Source of the DNA: Christensenella sp. UBA7102
Lineage (GTDB): Bacteria; Bacillota; Clostridia; Christensenellales; UBA1750
Direction of reading: 5' to 3'
Assembly: GCA_002492415.1 (NCBI GenBank)
Contig: DKYK01000055.1
Coordinates: 1 to 17,971, forward strand
Length of the DNA: 17,971 nt
Shown: positions 1-7,012 of the stretch, piece by piece
How positions within the stretch are numbered: position 1 is the first letter of the stretch
How the letters are laid out: each line of letters opens with the position of its first letter
Position numbers and translations under genes: made by a program
The notes under the pieces: generated by a model
Seen by the model: the letters and a program-made list of their open reading frames with translations, nothing else
Databases searched by the model: none
Told to the model about the DNA's origin: nothing

Positions 1-286
1 TCAAATACGCTAAGATTATTTCAAAGTCCATCACCATTACGTCCCGCATGTATTCGTTCCAGCGGTCCACCACAGGACTTTCGGCCTGCACTTTTGCGGC
101 ATAAGCGGCGCCCTTTTCGCACTCATAGTAGCCGAACAGCTCGTTGCCGCAGCGCCAGATGGTGTAGTTGACGATGCCTGCACGGGCCAGGGTTTCCCTC
201 ATTTCGGGCCAAATTTCGTCGTGACGGCGCACATACTCCGCCTGCATTCCGGGAAGCAGCGTCGCCTTCCAGGTACACTTTTCCAT
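1..286 (-). CDS. rhaM: L-rhamnose mutarotase (RhaM/DUF718 family), 3' end cut by window edge
   Basis: The visible 94 residues match the L-rhamnose mutarotase family, which interconverts the alpha and beta anomers of L-rhamnose in the cytoplasm before isomerisation. Visible family hallmarks are an N-terminal RRHDEIWPEM segment (about residues 20-29), AGIVNYTIW, an LFGYYE core strand, and a C-terminal WNEYMRDVM segment. The family is usually about 104 residues, so only about 10 codons should lie beyond base 1; the reading frame is still open there. The ATG at 286-284 is preceded by GGAGG with good spacing. The gene diverges from the HAD gene, with only 82 bp between them. A rhamnose utilisation cluster may lie to the left, but this is inference. 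Family assignment is confident; the true end is not visible. Confidence 0.85.
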   Translation of the reverse strand, partial: MEKCTWKATLLPGMQAEYVRRHDEIWPEMRETLARAGIVNYTIWRCGNELFGYYECEKGAAYAAKVQAESPVVDRWNEYMRDVMVMDFEIILAYL

Positions 287-288
287 GC

Positions 289-317
289 TTTACAACCTCC
301 TGAAAATGGGGTATTCT
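289..317 (+). promoter_or_regulatory. Candidate sigma-A promoter for the HAD-nitroreductase-HD operon
   Basis: TTTACA (289-294) and TATTCT (312-317) are separated by 17 bp. A transcript starting near 324 would have a leader of about 45 nt that includes the GAGGAGG at 354-360. The -35 overlaps the ribosome-binding region of the divergent mutarotase gene. Confidence 0.45.
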
Positions 318-324
318 TAATAGA

Positions 325-353
325 AGGATAGCAGGAATTGCATCGTCTGACAA
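325..353 (-). promoter_or_regulatory. Candidate sigma-A promoter for the rhamnose mutarotase gene
   Basis: On the minus strand TTGTCA (353-348) and TATCCT (330-325) are separated by exactly 17 bp. It lies about 40 bp upstream of the mutarotase start and overlaps the region of the divergent HAD promoter. Prediction from sequence only. Confidence 0.45.
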
Positions 354-368
354 GAGGAGGGGAGCAAA

Positions 369-983
369 ATCGAACTGATTTGGGATTTTGACGGCACCCT
401 GTTTGATACCTATCCGCTGATGGCGGATAGCCTGCGCCGCGCACTGCTGGAAAAGGGCCACGACGTCCCCCTGTCCGACATCCGCGCCCGTATGGCGGTG
501 ACGCTGGGCGATGCGGTGGCGCACTATAAGCGCACGCTGGGCATTGGGGAGGATACGATGGAGCGCTATCGGCAGATCATGTACAGCCAGGGCCTCCGGG
601 CGGCGCAGCCCTTTGCAGGCGCGCGGGAAGTGTGCGCCCGCGTCTGCCGGGAAGGCGGGCACAACCATCTGTGCACCCACCGGGGCGCGTCAGCCCGCAT
701 GTACATGGAGGCATGGGAGATGGACCAATACTTCGAGGTATACGTTACCGATGAAGACGGATTGCCGAGAAAGCCTGCACCCGACATGGTGCGGCGCATA
801 CTGGACGTGACCGGGCGACCCGCGAAGAACTTTCTGATGATTGGCGACCGGGAACTGGATATACTGGCGGCGCAGGCTGCGGGCGTGCGCGGCTGTCTCT
901 TTACGGAGAAAAGGAAAAATGCTGTGACCGCTGCGGAATACACCGTCGCGCGGTTGGAAGAGCTGTTGGACATTCTTTTTTGA
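369..983 (+). CDS. HAD-superfamily phosphatase (phosphoglycolate phosphatase-like), non-canonical start
   Basis: This is a cytoplasmic haloacid dehalogenase-type phosphatase of about 204 residues. Motif I is WDFDGTLFD (nucleophile D6 and acid/base D8). Motif II is the Thr in LCTHRG (about T103). Motif III is the Lys in RKPAPD (about K135), and motif IV is GDRELD (D160, D164). The substrate cannot be told. The first ATG in frame is at 420, but starting there would delete motif I. The nearest upstream in-frame stop is TGA 348-350, and no ATG, GTG or TTG lies between. A GAGGAGGGG ribosome-binding site (354-362) points to the ATC codon at 369 as the start, spaced as expected; an in-frame CTG at 375 is the alternative. 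The stop codon overlaps the ribosome-binding site of the nitroreductase gene, so the two are probably co-translated. Confidence 0.82.
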   Translation: MELIWDFDGTLFDTYPLMADSLRRALLEKGHDVPLSDIRARMAVTLGDAVAHYKRTLGIGEDTMERYRQIMYSQGLRAAQPFAGAREVCARVCREGGHNHLCTHRGASARMYMEAWEMDQYFEVYVTDEDGLPRKPAPDMVRRILDVTGRPAKNFLMIGDRELDILAAQAAGVRGCLFTEKRKNAVTAAEYTVARLEELLDILF

Positions 984-996
984 GGAGGAAAAGGCG

Positions 997-1491
997 ATGA
1001 AGGAGATTTTTGACCGTGTGAGCGTGAGAAAGTACCAGGACAGGCTGGTGGAGCCGGAGAAGATCGATAAGCTGCTGCGCGCGGCGATGGCGGCTCCCTC
1101 CGCGGGCAACCAGCAGCCGTGGGCGTTCTGCGTGGTGCGCGACCGCGCCGTGATGGACGCGCTGGCGGGCACCAGCCCCTATGCAAAGCCCGTACTCGGC
1201 GCGCCGCTGTGCATTGCGGTGCTATGCCGTCAGAGTGGACTGCGCTTCCCGGAATACTGGGAGCAGGATCTGGGCGCGTGCACGCAGAACCTGCTGCTGG
1301 AGGCCGAGCATCTGGGCCTGGGTGCGGTGTGGATGGGCATTGCGCCGCTGCCTGAGCGCATGGAGGGCGTGGGGCGCGTGCTGGAGCTGGGCGAGGAATA
1401 TAAGGCGTTCGCGCTCGTCGCGGTGGGCTACCCTGCCGAGCGTCAGCCCAGACACGATCGCTATGATCCTGCGCGCGTGCAGTGGAGGTGA
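997..1491 (+). CDS. Nitroreductase-family flavoprotein
   Basis: This 164-residue protein belongs to the FMN-dependent nitroreductase family, whose members reduce nitro compounds, quinones, flavins or other small electrophiles with NAD(P)H. The N-terminal VSVRKYQDR is the classical FMN-phosphate-binding start. APSAGNQQPW (about residues 32-41) is the second FMN contact, and the DLGACTQNLLLEAEHLGLGA helix with the following VWMG is the C-terminal signature. The length is at the short end for the family. The ATG is preceded by GAGGAGGAAAAGGCG, which overlaps the HAD stop, and the TGA lies 3 bases before the HD gene start. It is therefore the middle gene of a tight three-gene operon. The physiological substrate is unknown. 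Confidence 0.88.
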   Translation: MKEIFDRVSVRKYQDRLVEPEKIDKLLRAAMAAPSAGNQQPWAFCVVRDRAVMDALAGTSPYAKPVLGAPLCIAVLCRQSGLRFPEYWEQDLGACTQNLLLEAEHLGLGAVWMGIAPLPERMEGVGRVLELGEEYKAFALVAVGYPAERQPRHDRYDPARVQWR

Positions 1492-1494
1492 GTC

Positions 1495-2058
1495 ATGCGC
1501 CAAGACATCATCGATGCGCTGCGAAAAGAGTTGGTTGACCGCTGCGGGCGGGAAAGCAACCAATTTGGTATGGGAATCTACTGGCACATTGAGGCAGTGG
1601 CTCGCAACGCAGCATATCTTGCCCGTGAGTATGGAGGGGATGAGGAGATCTCGACCATTGCGGGCTGGCTGCATGATCTTGCTGCGGTGACGGATTCGGC
1701 GCTCTATGAAGAGCATCATTTGCATGGTGCGAAGATGGCAGGGGCAATACTGGAATCATTTGGATATGAGCCGGATCGGATTGAACGGGTGCAGGAATGT
1801 ATCCGTAGACACAGGGGAAGCGCGACCATGGAAAAGCGTACCATTGAGGAGCTGTGCGTGGCCGATGCTGACGCGGTGTCGCACTTTGACAGCGTGCCCA
1901 GCCTGCTGTACATGGTTTACGTCAAAAAGGGCATGGGCATTGAGGAAGGCGCGCAATGGGTCAAAAGCAAGATCGAGCGAAGCTATGCCAAGCTTTCGGC
2001 GCGCAGCAGGGAATTGTACCGGGAAAAATACGAGCGCGCAATGAGCGTGCTGGGATAG
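1495..2058 (+). CDS. HD-domain phosphohydrolase-like protein
   Basis: This 187-residue soluble protein has the HD-superfamily metal site: H31 (in YWHIEAV), H60-D61 (WLHDLA), further His residues at 74, 75 and 77, H106 (RRHRG) and D124/D126 in ADADAVSHFD. Such proteins are usually metal-dependent phosphohydrolases acting on nucleotides or other phosphate esters. The small uncharacterised group with a WLHDLA...HHLHGA pattern has no fixed substrate. The last 50 residues form a charged helical tail. GGAGGTGAG directly before the ATG overlaps the nitroreductase stop, so translation is probably coupled. It is the last gene of the operon and is followed by a strong terminator. It has no N-terminal signal or membrane segment. 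Confidence 0.85.
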   Translation: MRQDIIDALRKELVDRCGRESNQFGMGIYWHIEAVARNAAYLAREYGGDEEISTIAGWLHDLAAVTDSALYEEHHLHGAKMAGAILESFGYEPDRIERVQECIRRHRGSATMEKRTIEELCVADADAVSHFDSVPSLLYMVYVKKGMGIEEGAQWVKSKIERSYAKLSARSRELYREKYERAMSVLG

Positions 2059-2090
2059 AAAAAAGAGGGCTGCGCACAGTCCTCTTTTTT
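2059..2090. terminator. Bidirectional intrinsic terminator between convergent genes
   Basis: AAAAAAGAGG (2059-2068) pairs perfectly with CCTCTTTTTT (2081-2090). The stem extends inward through GCTG/CAGT (one G-U pair) to a CGCA loop. The A-run and T-run make it usable from both strands, serving the HD gene (+) and the CotF-like gene (-). Confidence 0.9.
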
Positions 2091-2103
2091 CCTTTACATC
2101 CAA

Positions 2104-2562
2104 TCAGTACATGTTATGCTGACTCATGTAGTCGTACAGTTTCTTGCCGTGCTCCTGCTCTTCCTTCTGAATGTGGTTCAGAACGTCGCGCATACCGGCG
2201 TCCTTGAACTCAAAGATCGCGGTATCGTAGACCGAGGAGACGTGCTTTTCGGTGGAGAGCAGGTCCTGGCACAGATACTCGTCCTGCTTGGAGGCCTTGG
2301 CGGAAGAAGGGGCGGACGGCTGCGCCTGCTGGGACTGCTGCTGACCGCTCTGCTGCTGGGCGCCCATCTGCGGCACCGTGCCCTTGGACATCTGCTCAAG
2401 GGTGTTGTAATGTTGCTGCTCGGTCTGTCCAAGGTTCTCACACAGGCTCTTGAGCGCCGGATCCTCGGCCTTTTGTGCGTACTGGCTGTACTTTTCGATG
2501 CACAGCTGCTCCTGCGTCATCATATCCTGCAGGAGCGCGGTTTCCTTCTGGGATAAAATCAT
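2104..2562 (-). CDS. CotF-like spore coat protein (Coat F domain, ferritin-like fold)
   Basis: This 152-residue protein resembles the CotF family of spore coat proteins. An N-terminal helical pair (about residues 1-60, with LLQDMMTQEQLCIEKYSQYA and LGQTEQQHYNTLEQM) is joined to a C-terminal helical pair (about 92-150, YLCQDLLSTEKHVSSVYDTA and HIQKEEQEHGKKLYDYM). Between them is a Gln/Ser/Ala/Pro-rich linker at about residues 67-88. The acidic and His residues in each half (E..H, EEQEH) resemble a four-helix ferritin-like bundle. The start ATG has GAGGTGAT upstream. It lies 41 bp downstream of the S51 peptidase gene on the same strand and may be co-transcribed with it. The family supports a spore-forming host. 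A role in the coat is inferred from the family; some members are found in non-coat contexts. Confidence 0.78.
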   Translation of the reverse strand: MILSQKETALLQDMMTQEQLCIEKYSQYAQKAEDPALKSLCENLGQTEQQHYNTLEQMSKGTVPQMGAQQQSGQQQSQQAQPSAPSSAKASKQDEYLCQDLLSTEKHVSSVYDTAIFEFKDAGMRDVLNHIQKEEQEHGKKLYDYMSQHNMY

Positions 2563-2571
2563 ATTCGATCA

Positions 2572-2605
2572 CCTCGCAGCTAGTGTGCGCTGCAGAGGCT
2601 TTTTT
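2572..2605. other. Hairpin overlapping the CotF-like ribosome-binding site
   Basis: CCTCGCAGC (2572-2580) and GCTGCAGAGG (2589-2598) pair with a single bulged base. On the plus strand a six-T run follows (2600-2605), so it could terminate antisense transcription. On the minus strand the same hairpin contains part of the GAGGTGAT of the CotF-like gene and could mask it. Which role is real cannot be decided from the sequence. Confidence 0.4.
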
Positions 2606-3191
2606 ATGCGCCGAAGAACAGCGCTTCGCCATCGTTCAAACGATGAAGCGTGACGCCGTGCTGCCGTTCGTACTCCCGCGCGCGCTCCTCAAAGCGATCA
2701 AAGCGCGTGAGAAATTTTGTATAATGCGGCAGGATCTCGCAATCGCACAGAGAAAGGCCGGTTTTATCGGTCAGTCCCACAAAATCGTTCATTTCCGGGG
2801 TGAAGGAGTCGATGACGGCGATGGAGGGCGTGAGCACGAGTGCTCCTGCGCTCACACCGATCAGTACGCCAGTATCGGCCATTTCGTGCAAAGGCTGTGC
2901 AAAACCGCGGTCGCGGATGGAGCGCAGCAAGTAGTAGGGATTGCCACCGATGAGCATGGCGGCGTCATAGGAGGAAAGGCCGCCAGGACATTGATCGTCA
3001 AAATCGAACAGATTGACAGTTGACGCGCTGCAGGCGAGCAGCTCTTGCGTGTGGCGAGGTATATGTTTATCATTGCGCTTAAAGCCAACCGAGGCGGTGA
3101 TTACGAGGGCGCAGCGTTTGCCGGAAAGATAGGGGATCGCGCGATCAAGGAGCTGCTGTGAGGTCAGGCCATTTGAAGTGAGGATGAGCAT
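2604..3191 (-). CDS. Peptidase S51 (dipeptidase E/cyanophycinase-like) family protein
   Basis: This 195-residue cytoplasmic protein matches the S51 serine peptidase family, whose class I glutamine amidotransferase-like fold places a Ser in a nucleophile elbow. The nucleophile is S114 in GVSAGAL, IGGNPYYLL (about 81-89) is the conserved loop before it, and H156 (ILPHY) is a good candidate for the catalytic His. PepE-type members cleave Asp-X dipeptides; specificity here is unknown. The frame is open further upstream, but the ATG at 3191-3189 starts the first beta strand (MLILTSNG) and has AAGGAG at 3205-3200, so I chose it. It lies downstream of the paaK terminator, behind a 10-bp inverted repeat, and ends 41 bp before the CotF-like gene. 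Confidence 0.83.
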   Translation of the reverse strand: MLILTSNGLTSQQLLDRAIPYLSGKRCALVITASVGFKRNDKHIPRHTQELLACSASTVNLFDFDDQCPGGLSSYDAAMLIGGNPYYLLRSIRDRGFAQPLHEMADTGVLIGVSAGALVLTPSIAVIDSFTPEMNDFVGLTDKTGLSLCDCEILPHYTKFLTRFDRFEERAREYERQHGVTLHRLNDGEALFFGA

Positions 3192-3210
3192 GAGAACTCT
3201 CCTTTTTGCT

Positions 3211-3249
3211 GGAAATGCGCAGACATGCCGCGGCGGGCGGCGCATTTCC
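3211..3249. repeat. Perfect 10-bp inverted repeat upstream of the S51 peptidase gene
   Basis: GGAAATGCGC (3211-3220) is exactly inverted at 3240-3249, with a 19-bp GC-rich centre. It sits between the paaK terminator and the SD (AAGGAG, 3200-3205) of the S51 gene. No T-run follows on either strand, so it is not a simple terminator. It could be a leader stem-loop or an operator. Confidence 0.6.
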
Positions 3250-3261
3250 GCTGCGTTGTGC

Positions 3262-3291
3262 AAAAAAAGGGAACGGCGCGCGCTGTTCCCT
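3262..3291 (-). terminator. Intrinsic terminator after paaK
   Basis: On the minus strand AGGGAAC and GTTCCCT form the stem (3291-3285 and 3274-3268), with extra G-U/G-C pairs inside. Seven T residues follow (3268-3262). It closes the ior-paaK transcript 17 bp past the paaK stop. Confidence 0.85.
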
Positions 3292-3307
3292 CTGTGTGCG
3301 AAGTGCT

Positions 3308-4537
3308 TTAGTAGCGATTGTCATAGATGCGGGTGGACTTCTTCTCGGAGCGGGGAAGCTCGCCCATGGAGACCGCCTTGGGCACGATCTGAATGCCGAT
3401 CTTAGTCTTGCAGTGCGCCTGCACCGCGCCCATCAGGTCCTTGCGTTGCTCCTGAGGCAGCTCGGTTTCAAAGAACACCGTCATGATATCCTTGCCGTTG
3501 AGGTGATCAATCATCACCTGATATTCGGAGGAGGTGCCCTTCACCTCGCGCAGCATCTCTTCGATTTGCGCCGGGAAGATGTTGACGCCCTTGACCTTGA
3601 TCATGTCGTCGGTGCGGCCCAGGATGGAGTCGATGCGCGGATAGGGGCAGCCGCAGGGACAGGGCCCGGTGAGGATGCGCGTCAAATCGTGCGTGCGGTA
3701 GCGGATCAGCGGCGCGCCCTGCTTGCGCAGCGTGGTGATGACCAGCTCGCCCAGGGTGCCGTCCGGCACGTTCTTCCCCGTCTTGGGATCAATGACCTCA
3801 AAGTAGAGGTAGTCGTCCCAGTAGTGCATGCCATCCTCATAGTCACAGGAGATGGCGATGCCGGGACCGTAGATTTCCGTCAGGCCGTAGATGTCGTAAA
3901 GCTGTACGCCCAACTCGTTGGCAATGCGCTTGCGCATCTTCTCGCCCCAGCGCTCCGAGCCGATGACGCCCTTCTTGAGCTTGATCTTGTCCTTGATGCC
4001 GCGCTTGGTGATTTCCTCAGCCAGCAACAGCGCGTAAGAGGAGGTAGCGCACAGCACGGTAGAGCCCATGTCCTGCATCATGCGCAGCTGCTTGTCTGTG
4101 TTGCCGGGGCCCATGGGAATGACCATTGCGCCCAGACGTTCCGCGCCGTTCTGAAAGCCGATGCCCGCAGTCCACAGGCCATAGCCGGGAGTGATGTGCA
4201 CGCGGTCGAGAGGAGTCAGGCCCGCCACGCGATAGCAGCGCTCAAACATGATGGCCCAGTCCGTCACATCCTGCGCGGTGTAGGGAATGATAACGGGAGT
4301 GCCCGTTGTGCCGGAAGAAGAGTGGATGCGCACCACCTGCTCTTCTGGGACGGCCATCAACCCCAGAGGATAAGCCTCGCGCAGATCGCCCTTGTCGGTA
4401 AAGGGCAGCTTGCGGAAATCTTCCTCCGTCTGGATGTCCTCAACATTGATGCCTGCAAAGCGCTTGGCGTAGAACGTGCCGTTTTCCATCGCATTGCGGA
4501 TGTTTTTTTTAATGAGTGCCAGTGTCTGCTCATTCAT
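3308..4537 (-). CDS. paaK: Phenylacetate-CoA ligase (arylacetate-CoA ligase)
   Basis: This 409-residue AMP-forming ligase activates an arylacetate (phenylacetate, and probably the 4-hydroxyphenyl or indole analogue) to its CoA thioester in the cytoplasm. The P-loop-like SSSGTTGTP lies at about residues 73-81. YGLTEIYGPG is the A5-type adenylation motif, YRTHDLTRI is the A7-type region, and GRTDDMIKVKGVNIFP is the hinge and C-terminal domain start characteristic of PaaK enzymes. The family is usually 420-440 residues, so the N-terminus is compact. The ATG follows GGAG with 9-10 bases spacing and lies 6 bp after the iorB stop. The iorA-iorB-paaK order makes it the partner of indolepyruvate oxidoreductase, whose product or substrate is the arylacetyl-CoA. 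Exact substrate is not determined. The T-box upstream suggests arylacetate salvage. Confidence 0.9.
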   Translation of the reverse strand: MNEQTLALIKKNIRNAMENGTFYAKRFAGINVEDIQTEEDFRKLPFTDKGDLREAYPLGLMAVPEEQVVRIHSSSGTTGTPVIIPYTAQDVTDWAIMFERCYRVAGLTPLDRVHITPGYGLWTAGIGFQNGAERLGAMVIPMGPGNTDKQLRMMQDMGSTVLCATSSYALLLAEEITKRGIKDKIKLKKGVIGSERWGEKMRKRIANELGVQLYDIYGLTEIYGPGIAISCDYEDGMHYWDDYLYFEVIDPKTGKNVPDGTLGELVITTLRKQGAPLIRYRTHDLTRILTGPCPCGCPYPRIDSILGRTDDMIKVKGVNIFPAQIEEMLREVKGTSSEYQVMIDHLNGKDIMTVFFETELPQEQRKDLMGAVQAHCKTKIGIQIVPKAVSMGELPRSEKKSTRIYDNRY

Positions 4538-4543
4538 GGGACA

Positions 4544-5122
4544 CTACTCCTTTCTCGCCGCGTTCATGCCCGCGTGCAAGGCCTTGAGATTCATTTCTAC
4601 GAACTGGGGGCGGACGCTTGCGCGTATGACGCTCTCCATCTGCGCAGCATCGATGCCCAGCGGATCGAGCGCCGCGCCCAGCAGCGCGATATTGAGCACC
4701 TTGGGCGAGCCAATGGCCTCGCAGATGGCTTCGCCGTCTACCAGGATCAGGCGCTCGACGTGCTGCTCAAGATACGCCAGCATGTCGCTGCCGTCATAGG
4801 AAGAGCCGGTCAGGGAGGCCGTCACAGGACGCACCGCCTTGCGCGCCACCACCGCGGTGCCGCCTTTTTTGAGATAAGGCAGGTTGCGCACTGCTTCGCC
4901 AGGCTCAAAGCCGATGATGATGTCCGCCTGTCCGATGGGCACCAGCGGGGAATGGACGCGCTTTCCCGTGCGCACGTGGCTGACCACGCAGCCGCCGCGC
5001 TGCGCCATACCGATGGTTTCGGCGGTGCGCACCATCTGTCCGCTGCTCAAGCCCGCCTGCGCGATGAGCTTGGAGGCGAGCACCGTTCCCTGTCCGCCAA
5101 CGCCGGCCAGTATGCAATTCAT
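4544..5122 (-). CDS. iorB: Indolepyruvate:ferredoxin oxidoreductase, beta subunit
   Basis: This 192-residue subunit is the gamma-type (catalytic partner) domain of 2-oxoacid:ferredoxin oxidoreductases. It carries the hallmark GVGGQGTVLASK at residues 7-18, and GMAQRGGCVVSHVR (about 39-52), typical of IorB. The complex with IorA interconverts arylpyruvates plus CoA and oxidised ferredoxin with arylacetyl-CoA, CO2 and reduced ferredoxin. The frame is open to a GTG at 5143, and an ATG lies 6 bases upstream of the chosen one. The AAGGAGG is placed correctly only for the ATG at 5122-5120, so I chose that start. It begins 21 bp after the iorA stop and ends 6 bp before paaK, which indicates one operon. 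Confidence 0.93.
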   Translation of the reverse strand: MNCILAGVGGQGTVLASKLIAQAGLSSGQMVRTAETIGMAQRGGCVVSHVRTGKRVHSPLVPIGQADIIIGFEPGEAVRNLPYLKKGGTAVVARKAVRPVTASLTGSSYDGSDMLAYLEQHVERLILVDGEAICEAIGSPKVLNIALLGAALDPLGIDAAQMESVIRASVRPQFVEMNLKALHAGMNAARKE

Positions 5123-5143
5123 AGTCATTCCTCCTTCTCTCAC

Positions 5144-6931
5144 TCAGCCAATGGCTTTTTTGGGGCAGACCTGGCTGCACAGTGTGCAGCCCGTGCACAG
5201 TCCCGGTTCTACCTTGGCTTTTCCGCTTTCCATCACCAGCGCGGGGCAGCCCAGCTTGTTGATGCAGATCTTGCAGCCGACGCACTTTTCCGCGTCCACC
5301 GCAAGGGGCCTTGCGGGCTTGACCACTGCAATGCAGGGCGAACGGAAGATGATGGCGGAAACGCCCTTTTCCTGCGCGGCGCGGGTCACAGCGAGCTTTG
5401 CCGCGCCAAGATCCAGCGGGTTGACCACCTGCACGGATTTTACGCCCAGCGCTTCCAGTACGCGCTCGATGCTGATCTTTTCGCTGATTTCACCCATCAT
5501 GGTCTTGCCGGTGCCGGGATGGGGCTGGTGGCCCGTCATGGCGGTGGTGGAATTGTCCAGCACCACAACCACAATGTCGTGCTCATTGTACACGGCGTTG
5601 ATGACGCCCGGAATGCCCGTATGGAAGAAGGTCGAATCGCCGATGAATGCAAAGTTTACGGCGTCAGGCTCTATTTTGTGCAGACCCTGCGCCATCGTCA
5701 CGCCCGCGCCCATGCACAGGCAGGTATCCGTCATGTCCAGCGGCATCGCGTTGCCCAGCGTGTAGCAGCCAATGTCGCCCGAGAACACCGCCTTGCGGCC
5801 TTTCATGGCCTCCTTAACCGCGAAGAAGGACGCGCGGTGCGGACAGCCCGCACACAGCACCGGTGGACGCACGGGCATCTGCGGCGGGGGAGGCAGATGC
5901 GCCGCAGCGGGCAGCGAAACGCCCAGATAATCTGCCAGCGCCTTTTCCACGGCTTCCACGGTATTCTCGCCCGCAGAGGCGATGTGGCCGGTCAGTTTGC
6001 CGTAAATCTTCGTGGGCAGATGATATTTACCACACAGGAAGATCAGTGCGCGCTCGATGACGGGATCCAGCTCCTCGACGCACAGCACCTCATCCACGGA
6101 TTGGAGGAACTCCACGCCCATATCCTCTGGGAAGGGGAAGGGCGTGCCGATTTTGAGCAGCGGGGCCTCGGCGCTCAGCAATTCCAGCGCCTCGGTGGTA
6201 TAGGCGTAGTTGATGCCATGGGTGGCGATGCCCTTGCGGCCCGTCCCCGCGTGCAGGGCGGCGTTGAAGGGCGAGGAACAGAATTCCTTGCCGATGACGG
6301 GATTGCGCGCCTCGATCTTCTGATGATTTTGGAAGGAGGTGCGCGGGAAGATCACCCAGCGCTGTGTGTCCTTGACAAAGCCCTCGGCCTTTTTGGGCTC
6401 ATGGCGCTCCTGTACATTCACTGTGGCGCAGCCGTGGCACACGCGGGTGGTGGAGCGCAGGATCACGGGCGTGCCGTACTTTTCAGACAGTTCAAAGGCC
6501 TGAGATACCATCGCATAGGCCTCCTCGGGAGAGGAAGGGTCAAACACGGGCAGCTTGGAGAACATGGCAAAGGTGCGGGTATCCTGCTCGGTCTGCGAGG
6601 AGATGGGGCCGGGGTCGTCGGCGACCAGCACGACCAGGCCGCCTTTGACGCCCACGTAGGCCAGGCTCATCAGCGGGTCGCTGGCCACGTTCAGCCCCAC
6701 CTGCTTCATGGTGACCATCGCGCGCGCGCCGGCGTAGGCCGCGCCTGCCGCCGCTTCCATCGCGGATTTTTCATTGACCGACCACTCGACGTATATGGAG
6801 CCGTCGTTGTGCTTGGCCACGGTTTCCAGCACCTCGGTCGACGGCGTGCCGGGATAGCCCGATACGAAGCCCACGCCCGCGTCCAGCGCGCCCAGCGCAA
6901 TGGCTTCGTTTCCCATCAGAAATTTTTCCAT
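5144..6931 (-). CDS. iorA: Indolepyruvate:ferredoxin oxidoreductase, alpha subunit
   Basis: This 595-residue subunit has the usual IorA layout and length. The N-terminal pyrimidine-binding domain has GNEAIALGALDAG and GYPGTPSTE, and DDPGPISSQTEQDTR follows at about residues 105-119. The central thiamine-diphosphate domain has GDIGCYTLG, then GDSTFFHTG with DNSTTAMTGHQPHPG about 30 residues later as the Mg-ThDP motif. At the C-terminus are two 4Fe-4S sites: C550-x2-C-x2-C-x5-C562 and C579-x2-C-x2-C-x3-C589-P. It catalyses the arylpyruvate/arylacetyl-CoA interconversion with ferredoxin, which requires anaerobic or low-oxygen conditions. An ATG exists at 6937, but AAGGAG is spaced correctly for the ATG at 6931-6929. 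The gene follows a T-box leader and terminator, so its expression should depend on the charging of a tRNA. Confidence 0.95.
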   Translation of the reverse strand: MEKFLMGNEAIALGALDAGVGFVSGYPGTPSTEVLETVAKHNDGSIYVEWSVNEKSAMEAAAGAAYAGARAMVTMKQVGLNVASDPLMSLAYVGVKGGLVVLVADDPGPISSQTEQDTRTFAMFSKLPVFDPSSPEEAYAMVSQAFELSEKYGTPVILRSTTRVCHGCATVNVQERHEPKKAEGFVKDTQRWVIFPRTSFQNHQKIEARNPVIGKEFCSSPFNAALHAGTGRKGIATHGINYAYTTEALELLSAEAPLLKIGTPFPFPEDMGVEFLQSVDEVLCVEELDPVIERALIFLCGKYHLPTKIYGKLTGHIASAGENTVEAVEKALADYLGVSLPAAAHLPPPPQMPVRPPVLCAGCPHRASFFAVKEAMKGRKAVFSGDIGCYTLGNAMPLDMTDTCLCMGAGVTMAQGLHKIEPDAVNFAFIGDSTFFHTGIPGVINAVYNEHDIVVVVLDNSTTAMTGHQPHPGTGKTMMGEISEKISIERVLEALGVKSVQVVNPLDLGAAKLAVTRAAQEKGVSAIIFRSPCIAVVKPARPLAVDAEKCVGCKICINKLGCPALVMESGKAKVEPGLCTGCTLCSQVCPKKAIG

Positions 6932-6966
6932 ATTCATTCTCCTTCCAAGCGTTCCGCAAGGGAAAT

Positions 6967-7012
6967 AAAAAAGCCTGTCCATGGCAGGTCAAACCCGTGC
7001 CCAAGGACAGAC
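6967..7012 (-). terminator. T-box-controlled transcription terminator
   Basis: On the minus strand GTCTGTCC (7012-7005) pairs with GGACAGGC (6980-6973), one pair being G-U. Inner GGCA/TGCC pairing is also possible, and six T residues follow (6972-6967). It lies between the T-box sequence and iorA, where the antitermination decision is made. Confidence 0.88.

Noticed and set aside
2116..2556. A 146-codon Leu-rich open frame opposite the CotF-like gene.
   Set aside because: It looks like a hydrophobic protein, but it is the antisense of a Gln/Lys/Glu-rich coiled protein. It has no ribosome-binding site, and it would begin inside the region just after a bidirectional terminator.
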